NCBI GenBank assembly: GCA_030266395.1
Contig: JAJDHX010000012.1
Location: 1-34,676 of the forward strand
Length of the DNA stretch: 34,676 nucleotides
Direction of reading: 5' to 3'
Source of the DNA: Selenomonadales bacterium OttesenSCG-928-I06
GTDB lineage: Bacteria > Bacillota > Negativicutes > Sporomusales > Sporomusaceae
In this document: positions 24,778 through 32,368 of the stretch, one piece after another
Position numbering within the stretch: the first letter of the stretch is position 1
How the letters are laid out: each line of letters begins with the position of its first letter
Program-made: the position numbers and the translations under genes
The notes under the pieces: generated by a model
Seen by the model: the letters and a program-made list of their open reading frames with translations, nothing else
What the model was told of the DNA's origin: nothing
The model's database searches: none

Positions 24778-25038
24778 ATGATGATTAGTTGTTCTACTAT
24801 TATGGCTATAGTTCAAAAAAATAGAGTTGAGACTTCTACCAAAGTTCAAGAAGTTTTAACTAAGTATGGTTGCAATATAAGAGTGAGATTAGGTCTTCAT
24901 GATTCAGCTATAGACAGCTGTTCTAATAGCGGACTTATTTTGCTTCAAATTTGTACCGAAGACAAAGATGTTGTAAAAGAGATGGAAAAAGCTCTGCAAG
25001 CAATACCAGATGTTATTGTTAAGTATATGGAAATATAA
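24778..25038 (+). CDS. Small ACT-like protein, TM1266 family
   Basis: This 86-residue soluble protein has the pattern of the TM1266 (iron-only hydrogenase system regulator-like) ferredoxin-fold proteins. A first strand with STIMAIVQKNRVET is followed by a helix ending VLTKYGCNIRVRLGLHD, then GLILLQICTEDKDVV and a last helix and strand, LQAIPDVIVKYMEI. It adds a short Cys-containing insert (AIDSCSNSG) before the third strand. Members sit beside hydrogenase maturation genes in some species, but none is here. The ATG at 24778 is followed at once by another ATG; AAAGGATG is the likely ribosome site. It is a single-gene unit with its own promoter and terminator. Confidence 0.7.
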   Translation: MMISCSTIMAIVQKNRVETSTKVQEVLTKYGCNIRVRLGLHDSAIDSCSNSGLILLQICTEDKDVVKEMEKALQAIPDVIVKYMEI

Positions 25039-25059
25039 AATAATAAAGTTTTTAAATAT

Positions 25060-25090
25060 AAAAAACCAAAGTCTATGACTTTGGTTTTTT
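25060..25090. terminator. Terminator between convergent genes
   Basis: AAAAACCAAAGTC (25061-25073), TAT, GACTTTGGTTTTT (25077-25089) is a perfect stem with A and T runs on either side. It can end both the TM1266-like gene and the autotransporter gene. Confidence 0.92.
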
Positions 25091-25098
25091 TAGTTTAT

Positions 25099-27990
25099 TT
25101 AGAATGAAAGTCTCCAGCCAGCATATATTTTCCAGGGTTCAGTGAATTTACCACCTTGGGCACGTTCTACACTTAGGTAGATATTATTTCGATCATTAAT
25201 TTGTGATGTATAGCCAACACCATATACCCACCAGTTGTCGCCAAAGCTTTCTGGTATGTCCATGTTGTTTGCAACAATGTTTACATCTCCATCAAATTCT
25301 TTTTCATAAGAAGCTTTTAAATATAAATTAGTCTTCTTTGTTTCATAACCGATTCTAAAGCCTATTCTGCCAAGTGATGATGTGAAACTGTCTACGCCAA
25401 TTTTAAGTCCGTTTGATGCGTGGAAGTTTCCGCCATCTTGGTGTGTATAACTGTATTGAATTTGTGGTTCAACATACCATGCTTCGCCTTGTTCGTTTTG
25501 TTTGAATTTAAAGCGTTTGCCAAGTTCAATTGAAAAGCCCATACCACCAGTACTTACATTGTCACCTGTTACACGGTCACCTACTGTATCAAGCACATTA
25601 AATTTATTTTTCAGCCACATATATTTAAGTAATGCATCAGCATAGAAACCGTTATCTTGGATATAAGTTGTATATAAGCCAACTGTTTTGGAGTCTATAT
25701 CACTATTGCCGCCTGTGCCACTTTTATCCATGCTGTAATTGATATCGCCTTTGCTGTAGCCTATCATACCGCCTATATAAGTGGTACCTTTTTTATTTGT
25801 TTTTATTTTTCTGTCATAACCCATTTGCATACCACTGTAATCCATGTCAAAGCCTCTGACAAAACTTCTGCTGTTAGACTCCATTTGACCGCCATAGCCT
25901 CTGAACCAAAAACCGGCAGCACTTGGGGTATCACGTAAATCGCCTAGTCTTTGAACAAGAGTTTGTGTTTCTGCATAAGAAAGAAGGTAGGCACCCATGA
26001 ATGTGTTGACAGCTGCACTTGCTATAGGACCTGACTTGCCGGTACCATATAGTTCCCAGTTATTTTGGTTGTCTTCTGTACGTCTAAGTCCATACAACCA
26101 TGCACCTATTTCAACATTGTCATTTAATACCTTGAAATCACCATTACCATCACCTGTTTCTACAACAGTAAGTGTTTCTGTTCCATCTGTTTCTGCGCTA
26201 CCTTGATTGTGAATAGATAAAATATGGTAGCCATCTGTGGTTTCAGTAATAATTTTGTCTCCAGTTCCGGCAATGATGTCTGTTTTTAAAGCAAAGTATC
26301 CGTTTGTTGCGTTGCTTGCAGGATTTGCTGTAGATAAATTTTTAATATTTACAGTTGTGCCAAGTTCTGCACTTGTTAAATCTACAGTAGCATTATTAAG
26401 AGTTAAATGTGTAAGAGTGGAATTTCCTGTTACATTCCAAAGTGATTTTGTCATATCAAGAGACAGTGTGGCAGAAGTGCCGGAGAAAGAGGTTTTGCCT
26501 GTAAAAATTGAATTTTCCTCAAACTCAAGGTCAATTACTCCTGTTGATGTTACATTCATATTACCAGTAATATCATAAACTGCTTTACCAGAAACTGTGC
26601 CTTGTTGTCCAGCCGTAATTGCATAAGCATTTTTACTTGAATCAACAGATATGGCTACTGTTCCACTTAAGTTTACTTCACCATTTCTTGTTACTTGGAT
26701 ACCATGTGCATTTTGTCCGCTTGTTATGATGCTAATTCCATTTACATTTATTATGCCTTTTTCTGGAGCTGATGAAAGTACGCCATTACCAGCATTAAGA
26801 CCAATGCCAGAAGTACCTCCAGTTGTGATACTTGTATTTGTAAGGTTTACAGTGCCGCCTCTTGTAGCATAAACACCGTATGCACTTATACCATCTGTTT
26901 TGATTGAGGAACTATCAGCTAAATTAATAATAGAGTCAGCTCCCAGGGAATATAAACCATAAGCACTTGTACCTTGTGTTTTAATGGTAGACTTTTCGCC
27001 AATATTAATTGTTCCACCAGAAATATAATTACTGCCAGCTATAATTCCTGCTTGTACTGCAGAAGAACTGCTTCCTTGTGTAGCAATAGTACTGCCGGCA
27101 CCTATTTCAATATTAGAATCACCATGCCTGCTCCAGACAGCGTGAGCTTTTTGGCCGACTGTGGAGATATCAGCATTTTTGCCTATAGAAATATTTCCTC
27201 CGTAGAGTACATTGTTATTAAAAACCCAACCAGTTACAACTGCACTGGATCCTTCACCAGAGCCGAGGGATTTAATTTCACTATTATCGCCTATTTTTAT
27301 ATAGCCTTTATAAGGATTATCAAAAGGATTAGCTGAGTTATCTGTAGCAGGATTATACTCACTGCTATTGTACGCGTGCACTGCTATTCTATTTCCGCCA
27401 TTAGTTGTTTGACCGCCGGTTTGAGTGATTTTGGCATAATCACCTATTTCTATTTTGCCGCCAGATGATGCACTGACCACTGCTACAGTTGGTCCGTAAG
27501 TATTGCCTTTTATTTCAGCATTATTTCCTATTGTAACAAGACCGTTGCGATGTGCATCTATTGCTGTACCCTCAGATGAAGTTATTTTACTATTGTCTCC
27601 TAAATGAATTTCAGCTTTATAATTAAAATTATAAGTGTCCGCAGAAATGCTAGTGTTTTTGGAGTTGATTTCTGTTGTTCCCAGATTGACAATACCGTTT
27701 CCTTGAGGGATTGTATAATTGTTGTAGAGATATACTTTAATGCCTATTCCGTCAGTATCTATCTTAAGTGCTCCGCCATTTACTATTCCGCCATTAGGAG
27801 AACCAACTAATATTGCTGGATTGCCAGAGGAAAGTGATGGTACAGAGATTATTGAATCGTCAGTTATAGTATAAGTGCTGCCGTCAGTGACTGATATTGG
27901 ATTTTGAGAAGATGCTGCATAACATGGTGTTGTTGCTATAATGCAGCTTATAGCAAGGTATAAAGATCTTTTTTTAGGGACGATTTTCAT
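25099..27990 (-). CDS. Autotransporter (type Va) with beta-helical passenger
   Basis: Numbered from the ATG at 27990 this is 963 residues. A Sec signal peptide (MKIVPKKRSLYLAISC, cleavage near TTPCYA|ASSQ) is followed by a long passenger, about 26-600. This is built of loose repeats of about 30 residues of the form I.IG..S.I.T.G..A.G, typical of a beta-helix. The C-terminal autotransporter barrel (from about 690, with AAGFWFRGYGGQMESNSR and MDYSGMQMGYDRKI) ends in the strand IYAGWRLSF. An upstream TTG at 28023 is rejected because AAGGAG (28008-28003) correctly positions the ATG at 27990. Few Cys residues are present, as expected. No protease or lipase motif was seen in the passenger, so an adhesin-like role is only inferred. 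It has a promoter with a striking inverted repeat at 28063-28095. Confidence 0.92.
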   Translation of the reverse strand: MKIVPKKRSLYLAISCIIATTPCYAASSQNPISVTDGSTYTITDDSIISVPSLSSGNPAILVGSPNGGIVNGGALKIDTDGIGIKVYLYNNYTIPQGNGIVNLGTTEINSKNTSISADTYNFNYKAEIHLGDNSKITSSEGTAIDAHRNGLVTIGNNAEIKGNTYGPTVAVVSASSGGKIEIGDYAKITQTGGQTTNGGNRIAVHAYNSSEYNPATDNSANPFDNPYKGYIKIGDNSEIKSLGSGEGSSAVVTGWVFNNNVLYGGNISIGKNADISTVGQKAHAVWSRHGDSNIEIGAGSTIATQGSSSSAVQAGIIAGSNYISGGTINIGEKSTIKTQGTSAYGLYSLGADSIINLADSSSIKTDGISAYGVYATRGGTVNLTNTSITTGGTSGIGLNAGNGVLSSAPEKGIINVNGISIITSGQNAHGIQVTRNGEVNLSGTVAISVDSSKNAYAITAGQQGTVSGKAVYDITGNMNVTSTGVIDLEFEENSIFTGKTSFSGTSATLSLDMTKSLWNVTGNSTLTHLTLNNATVDLTSAELGTTVNIKNLSTANPASNATNGYFALKTDIIAGTGDKIITETTDGYHILSIHNQGSAETDGTETLTVVETGDGNGDFKVLNDNVEIGAWLYGLRRTEDNQNNWELYGTGKSGPIASAAVNTFMGAYLLSYAETQTLVQRLGDLRDTPSAAGFWFRGYGGQMESNSRSFVRGFDMDYSGMQMGYDRKIKTNKKGTTYIGGMIGYSKGDINYSMDKSGTGGNSDIDSKTVGLYTTYIQDNGFYADALLKYMWLKNKFNVLDTVGDRVTGDNVSTGGMGFSIELGKRFKFKQNEQGEAWYVEPQIQYSYTHQDGGNFHASNGLKIGVDSFTSSLGRIGFRIGYETKKTNLYLKASYEKEFDGDVNIVANNMDIPESFGDNWWVYGVGYTSQINDRNNIYLSVERAQGGKFTEPWKIYAGWRLSF

Positions 27991-28042
27991 TATTATATAT
28001 TTCTCCTTATTTATATTAAACAATATTAATTATTATTTTAAT

Positions 28043-28071
28043 ATTATAACCATAAAGAAATATTATGTAAA
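28043..28071 (-). promoter_or_regulatory. Promoter of the autotransporter gene
   Basis: On the minus strand TTTACA (28071-28066), 17 bases, TATAAT (28048-28043) is a strong promoter. The expected start leaves a leader of about 45 bases before the ATG at 27990. The gap to the next gene (28024-28343, about 320 bases) otherwise holds the inverted repeat and the DUF362 gene promoter. Confidence 0.65.
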
Positions 28072-28095
28072 TAATAATTGATATTATTTACATAA
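28063..28095. promoter_or_regulatory. Thirteen-base inverted repeat over the autotransporter -35 box
   Basis: TTATGTAAATAAT (28063-28075), AATTGAT, ATTATTTACATAA (28083-28095) is a perfect inverted repeat, with no T run suited to termination. One arm contains the -35 hexamer of the autotransporter promoter, so a dimeric regulator bound here would control it. Confidence 0.6.
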
Positions 28096-28231
28096 GGATA
28101 ATACTCTTTATAATTAATGTCAAGTTAAAATATATAGTAAAGAGAAGTAATATTAAAATTATTGTTATTTAACAATAAGAAAACAGTAAATTATTTATGA
28201 TTACCTTTCTAGATAATAGCAGTATCTATAA

Positions 28232-28260
28232 TTGACAAGAAAATGAAAGAAATATATACT
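28232..28260 (+). promoter_or_regulatory. Promoter of the DUF362-thrC-larB operon
   Basis: TTGACA (28232-28237), 17 bases, TATACT (28255-28260) is almost the consensus vegetative promoter. It gives a leader of roughly 75 bases before the start at 28344, with no T-box or threonine-rich leader peptide seen. Confidence 0.7.
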
Positions 28261-28343
28261 TTGAAACATAAGAATATAATATTTAAGTAGATATTTTCAA
28301 TTTTGTTTAATTTAAAAATAAAGTGAAAAGGAATTTGATAATT

Positions 28344-29414
28344 ATGAAATCAAAAGTTTATTTTATTCCTATAAAAGATAGTGCTTCTGTGGCAGAACAA
28401 ACAGAAAAAATGAAAAAAATTGTTGATTTTTCTCAAGCTGAAAATATTGTTTCTCCTGAAGATTTTGTTGCTGTAAAATTTCATGTAGGAGAAGGAGAAA
28501 ATAAAACCAGAGTAGCTCCTGAACTTATAAAAGTAGTTGTAGATAAAATAAAACAGAAAAAAGGTCAGCCTTTTTTAACTGAAACATCTACTCTTTATAA
28601 AGGTGAAAGAGAAAATGCAGTAAAACATATTATGCATGCTCATAGACAGGGCTTTGGTATAGAAAGTGTTGGAGCTCCCTTTGTAATGTCTGATGGTTTA
28701 CTAGGCAATACTGAACATGAAGTGGAAATAAATTGTGAACTTAATAAAACAGTCAAAATAGCTAAAGAAGTTGTTAATACTGATGCTGTTATTGTTGTAT
28801 CTCACCCAACAGGACATGTTATTGCCGGGGTTGGAGCATGTATTAAAAATCTTGGAATGGGATTTGCCAGCAGACAAGGGAAAATGCGTCAACATTCTCA
28901 AATGAAACCAGAAGTTAAAAGCAGTTGTCGTTTTTGTAAGAAATGTATTTCTTGGTGTCCTGAGAGTGCTATTACAGAAAAAGACGAGAAAGCTTACATA
29001 GATAGCAGCAAATGTATTGGTTGTGGTGAATGTATAGCAGTATGTAATTTTGATGCTGTTACTTATGATTACAACAATGATTCTGAATTTGTGCAAAAAA
29101 GCATGGCTGAATATGCTTATGGCGCAGTTAAAGATAAGAAAAACAAGATTTTTTATTTCAATGTGTTGATTAATATGACAAAAGAATGTGATTGTTATGC
29201 TGAAAATCAACCTAAGCTTATACCTGATGTAGGAATTTTAGCTTCAAGTGATCCTGTAGCAATAGACAAAGCTACATTAGATCTTACTTGTGAAGCTAAC
29301 GGACAAAATCTTGGTGAAATTGCTTTTTCATATCATGATCCGCTTATTCAAATTAAGCATGCTGAGAAAATTGGTATGGGATCATCTGAATATGAATTAG
29401 TTGTTGTAGAATAA
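28344..29414 (+). CDS. DUF362 protein with two 4Fe-4S clusters
   Basis: Numbered from the ATG at 28344 this is 356 residues. A DUF362 domain makes up most of the chain (FVAVKFHVGEGENKTRVAPELI; PFLTETSTLYKG; VVSHPTGHVIAGVGACIKNLGMG). Two adjacent 4Fe-4S ferredoxin motifs are inserted near residue 190-225 (CRFCKKCISWCPESAI and CIGCGECIAVCNFDAV). Such proteins are common in anaerobes and their reaction is unknown; an electron-transfer or iron-sulphur redox role is likely. The start at 28344 is preferred to a GTG at 28323 because AAGGAA (28328-28333) lies between them. It is the first gene of a probable operon with thrC (26 bases downstream). There is no signal peptide, so it is cytoplasmic. Confidence 0.88.
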   Translation: MKSKVYFIPIKDSASVAEQTEKMKKIVDFSQAENIVSPEDFVAVKFHVGEGENKTRVAPELIKVVVDKIKQKKGQPFLTETSTLYKGERENAVKHIMHAHRQGFGIESVGAPFVMSDGLLGNTEHEVEINCELNKTVKIAKEVVNTDAVIVVSHPTGHVIAGVGACIKNLGMGFASRQGKMRQHSQMKPEVKSSCRFCKKCISWCPESAITEKDEKAYIDSSKCIGCGECIAVCNFDAVTYDYNNDSEFVQKSMAEYAYGAVKDKKNKIFYFNVLINMTKECDCYAENQPKLIPDVGILASSDPVAIDKATLDLTCEANGQNLGEIAFSYHDPLIQIKHAEKIGMGSSEYELVVVE

Positions 29415-29440
29415 TTTGAATTATTAAAGGGGAAGACAAG

Positions 29441-30982
29441 ATGCAATACTTAAGTACACGTGGTTATAAAGATAAATTTTCTGCAGCGGCAGCTATAGAA
29501 AAAGGAATAGCTCAAGATGGAGGTCTTTTTGTACCGGAATATATACCGACGTTTGCCAAAGAAGAACTTCAAGGCCTTATTTTATCTTCTTATGAAGATA
29601 GAGCAGTTGCAGTACTGAAAAAATACCTAACTGATTATACAGAAGAAGAGTTAAGAGAAGCAGCTAAAGAAGCTTATAAAAAAAATGATCTTAACAATAA
29701 TGTAGTTGGTTTTTCCTCAGAAGAGCCGGCACCTCTTGTGAAATTAAAAAGTGATAAAGCTGTTTTAAAGGATTTGCATATACTAGAGTTGTTTCATGGA
29801 CCGACAAGTGCTTTTAAAGATATGGCACTGCAAATATTGCCTCATCTTTTAACAAAAGCATTAGAAAAAACAGGCGAAAAATCTGATGTAGTGATTCTTG
29901 TAGCTACTTCAGGAGATACAGGTAAAGCAGCACTTGAAGGTTTTAGAGATGTAGAAAGAATTAAAATTATAGTGTTTTATCCTGAAGAGGGTGTTAGCGA
30001 TATTCAAAAATTGCAGATGCTGACTCAAGAAGGAAACAATGTAGAGGTAATAGCTGTAAGAGGTAATTTTGATGATGCTCAAAATGGGGTAAAAGAAATC
30101 TTTACAAGTGAAGATTTTAATCAAGAGCTTTTGACAAAAGGGTATAAACTTTCTTCAGCTAATTCTATAAATTGGGGTAGACTTGTACCACAAATAGTAT
30201 ATTATTTTAGTGCTTATTTAGATTTAGTTAAAAATAAAGAAATTGAGTTAGGCGAAAAAGTTAACTTTTCAGTGCCTACAGGAAATTTTGGCAATATTTT
30301 AGCTTTATATTATGCCAAGTTGATGGGACTTCCTGTTGGTAAGCTTATTTGTGCTTCAAATAAAAATAATATATTGACAGATTTCTTAAAAACAGGTGTT
30401 TATGATAGAAACAGACATTTTTATAAAACATATTCACCTTCTATGGACATTTTAATTTCAAGCAACTTGGAAAGACTTTTGTATCAGATTACTAAGGAAG
30501 ATACAAGTAAAGTTGCTGAGTTAATGGAAAGTTTGAAAACAGAAGGCAAGTATGCGGTAGAACCTGAATATTTAAAGAAAATTCAAGAAGATTTCTTCCC
30601 GTCTTGGGCAGATGATGAAAAGACTTTAGAAGTTATAGAAGAAGAATTTGCTGATTCTGGCTATCCTTTAGATCCGCATACAGCTGTTGCTTTTAATGCA
30701 GCTAAAGAATATAGAAAAGCAACCGCGGATTTTGCACCACTTGTTGTTGTATCTACAGCAAGTCCTTATAAATTTAGTGATACAGTCTTAAATGCTTTAG
30801 ATAAAAATAAATATGAAGAACTTAAAACAACTTCAGAATTTGCAATATTGAAAGCTCTTTTTGCGAAAATTAAAATGCCTGTTCCTTTTGGTTTGGCTAA
30901 TTTAGAAAATCAAAATATACTTCACAAAAAAGTTTGCAACAAAGAAGAAATGAAAGAATTTGTTTTACAAAGTCTAGTTTAA
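29441..30982 (+). CDS. thrC: Threonine synthase
   Basis: This 513-residue pyridoxal-phosphate enzyme converts O-phosphohomoserine to threonine. It is of the longer class, with the N-terminal signature MQYLSTRGYKDKFSAAAAI and YEDRAVAVLKKYL. The cofactor Lys is K126 (FHGPTSAFKDMALQ). ATSGDTGKAALEGF binds the phosphate, and the NSINWGRLVPQIVYY block is typical. AAAGGGGAAG lies before the ATG. It follows the DUF362 gene by 26 bases and precedes larB by 15, so the three probably share one message from the promoter at 28232. No homoserine kinase or dehydrogenase is nearby. Confidence 0.96.
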   Translation: MQYLSTRGYKDKFSAAAAIEKGIAQDGGLFVPEYIPTFAKEELQGLILSSYEDRAVAVLKKYLTDYTEEELREAAKEAYKKNDLNNNVVGFSSEEPAPLVKLKSDKAVLKDLHILELFHGPTSAFKDMALQILPHLLTKALEKTGEKSDVVILVATSGDTGKAALEGFRDVERIKIIVFYPEEGVSDIQKLQMLTQEGNNVEVIAVRGNFDDAQNGVKEIFTSEDFNQELLTKGYKLSSANSINWGRLVPQIVYYFSAYLDLVKNKEIELGEKVNFSVPTGNFGNILALYYAKLMGLPVGKLICASNKNNILTDFLKTGVYDRNRHFYKTYSPSMDILISSNLERLLYQITKEDTSKVAELMESLKTEGKYAVEPEYLKKIQEDFFPSWADDEKTLEVIEEEFADSGYPLDPHTAVAFNAAKEYRKATADFAPLVVVSTASPYKFSDTVLNALDKNKYEELKTTSEFAILKALFAKIKMPVPFGLANLENQNILHKKVCNKEEMKEFVLQSLV

Positions 30983-30997
30983 AAATGAGGGATTATT

Positions 30998-31771
30998 ATA
31001 GAAGCTAAAAAAGAATTAAAAGAATTTTTAAGTAAGCTGCAAAAAGGAGAAATCTCTCTAGAGGAAGCTTTGGACAAATTGACTTTAAAATCTGAGAGAG
31101 AAACTGCTCTTTATGAAGATTTAGGTTTTGCCAAGGTTGACCATAGCAGATATTCCAGGCAAGGGTTTAATGAAGTTGTGTTTGGGGCAGGAAAGACTAC
31201 AGAACAAGTTGTCCAAATTTTAAAAAGTCTATCTTCTTCAGATAAGAACATTATGGCGACCAGAGTTGGTTTAGACACATATAAAGAAGTTTTAAAAGAA
31301 ATTCCGGAAGCTAAATATTATGAACTTGCCAGAATAATATCTATAGAAAAAGAAGAAATAAAAGATCAAGATAAATTTATTTTAGTTTTAGCTGCAGGCA
31401 CAAGCGATATAAATGTGGCTGAAGAAGCTGCTGTTACTGCTGAAATTATGGGCAATAAAGTAGAGAGAGCTTATGATGTAGGAGTTGCAGGTATACACCG
31501 TTTGTTTGATCAGTATGAAAAAATGCAAGAAGCAAATGTAGTTATAACTGTAGCCGGTATGGAAGGTGCTTTAACAAGTGTTGTAGCAGGTCTTGTTTCT
31601 AAACCTGTAATATCTGTACCTACAAGTGTTGGTTATGGGGCGAGTTTTGAAGGACTGACTGCTCTTTTGGCTATGATGAATAGTTGTGCTAAAGGTGTGG
31701 CAGTAGTTAATATTGATAATGGATTTGGTGCAGGTCATTTAGCAAGTATTATTAATAAAATGAACATATAA
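30998..31771 (+). CDS. larB: LarB, nickel-pincer cofactor biosynthesis protein
   Basis: LarB makes the dicarboxylated mononucleotide precursor of the nickel-pincer cofactor from nicotinate adenine dinucleotide. The catalytic domain is complete: VVFGAGKTTEQV, VLAAGTSDINVAEEAA, AYDVGVAGIHRLFDQY, AGMEGALTSVVAGLVSKP, VPTSVGYGASFEG and VNIDNGFGAGHL. The homologous N-terminal helices (KKELKEFLSKLQKGEISLEE) lie upstream of any usual start. The frame is open back to a TGA at 30986, and GAGGG (30987-30991) is six bases before an ATA (30998-31000). The natural start seems to be ATA where an ATG would be expected. TTG at 31070 (GAGGAA upstream) would give 233 residues and lose that helix. Length from 30998 is 257 residues. 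LarC and LarE, needed for the full pathway, are not in the window. Confidence 0.88.
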   Translation: MEAKKELKEFLSKLQKGEISLEEALDKLTLKSERETALYEDLGFAKVDHSRYSRQGFNEVVFGAGKTTEQVVQILKSLSSSDKNIMATRVGLDTYKEVLKEIPEAKYYELARIISIEKEEIKDQDKFILVLAAGTSDINVAEEAAVTAEIMGNKVERAYDVGVAGIHRLFDQYEKMQEANVVITVAGMEGALTSVVAGLVSKPVISVPTSVGYGASFEGLTALLAMMNSCAKGVAVVNIDNGFGAGHLASIINKMNI

Positions 31772-31772
31772 A

Positions 31773-31803
31773 AAAATACAATCAATTGATTGTATTTTTT
31801 TAT
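31773..31803. terminator. Terminator after larB
   Basis: AAAAATACAATCAA (31773-31786) and TTGATTGTATTTTT (31787-31800) are exact complements ending in T residues, directly after the larB stop. It also faces the convergent spoIIID gene and may serve both. Confidence 0.88.
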
Positions 31804-31854
31804 TTATTCAATATAAATAGACCGTTCTTTTATAAAAAAGAAAGCAATTATAAT

Positions 31855-32127
31855 TTAAATATCTGTAGTTAATGGTTGATTTTTTTCTTTGTATTTTTTT
31901 CTGGTGGCTTCGCCGCCTCTTATATGTCTTTGGGCTTTGTTTGTTTCTAAAACATTTTTGACCTTTAAAGCAAGTTTTTTATTTATTTCAGGTAATCTTT
32001 CGATCATGTCTTTGTGAACTGTGCTTTTGCTTACTCCGAATACTGATGCCGCTTGTCTGACAGTTTCATTAGTATTTAAAATATGTTCACAAATATCCAA
32101 AACTCTTTTTCTTATATGTTCTTTCAT
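31855..32127 (-). CDS. spoIIID: SpoIIID-type sporulation regulator
   Basis: This 90-residue DNA-binding protein matches SpoIIID along its length: MKEHIRKRVLDICEHILNT, then a helix-turn-helix with TVRQAASVFGVSKSTVHKDM (about 21-40), LPEINKKLALKVKNVLETNK and the basic tail RHIRGGEATRKKYK. In spore formers it acts in the mother cell, changing expression of sigma-E genes. The ATG at 32127 is the family start; a longer frame opening at 32202 is rejected, since GAGGGGG lies just upstream of 32127. In Firmicutes the gene often lies close to spoIIQ and mreB, and here a SpoIIQ-like M23 gene lies 2 kb upstream on the same strand. Confidence 0.93.
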   Translation of the reverse strand: MKEHIRKRVLDICEHILNTNETVRQAASVFGVSKSTVHKDMIERLPEINKKLALKVKNVLETNKAQRHIRGGEATRKKYKEKNQPLTTDI

Positions 32128-32194
32128 ATTATTGCTTTTCCCCCTCGTACCCTTGTAATCCTTATTAAAATGTATATGCAGGGAGGGGTAAAAA

Positions 32195-32368
32195 ATGCTC
32201 AACTTAATAGTGTTTTATCTTGCGATTATTGTGCGAGATTTGCTAAATATAGTTAAAAAGACAGGGGAAATAAAGAGTTGTTTAGCTATAATAATTTTTT
32301 TATTTTTTATAAATAAGACAAAGAAAAAAACCGTAATTCTAATTACGGTTTTTCAGATTATTTTTTGA
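32195..32368 (+). CDS. Possible 57-residue membrane miniprotein
   Basis: A short frame starts at ATG 32195 behind an unusually good site, GGGAGGGG (32181-32188), six bases away. It encodes MLNLIVFYLAIIVRDLLNIV, a basic turn, then CLAIIIFLFFI, KTKKK and a third hydrophobic stretch. It is divergent from spoIIID. Its 3' end runs through the terminator hairpin of the opposite gene (32327-32353) and overlaps that gene by 11 bases, which weakens the case. No relative was recognised. Confidence 0.35.
   Translation: MLNLIVFYLAIIVRDLLNIVKKTGEIKSCLAIIIFLFFINKTKKKTVILITVFQIIF
32327..32353 (-). terminator. Terminator of the NapH-like gene
   Basis: AAAACCGTAATT (32327-32338) and AATTACGGTTTT (32341-32352) form a perfect stem with a two-base centre, followed on the minus strand by a long T run. 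It ends the TlpA-CXXC-NapH operon before spoIIID. Confidence 0.9.

Noticed and set aside
25997-27810. Several plus-strand frames opposite the autotransporter gene
   Set aside because: They are shadows of the repeat-rich minus-strand coding sequence, with no start sites or family patterns.
28021-28023. TTG start for the autotransporter, 11 codons upstream
   Set aside because: The Shine-Dalgarno AAGGAG lies inside that extension and points to the ATG at 27990, which directly begins a signal peptide.
28261-28343. T-box or threonine attenuator ahead of the thrC operon
   Set aside because: No T-box sequence, terminator hairpin or threonine-rich leader frame was found in the leader.
32128-32202. 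N-terminal extension of SpoIIID
   Set aside because: The family begins at MKEHIRKRVL, and GAGGGGG lies just upstream of that ATG; the extension has no family likeness.
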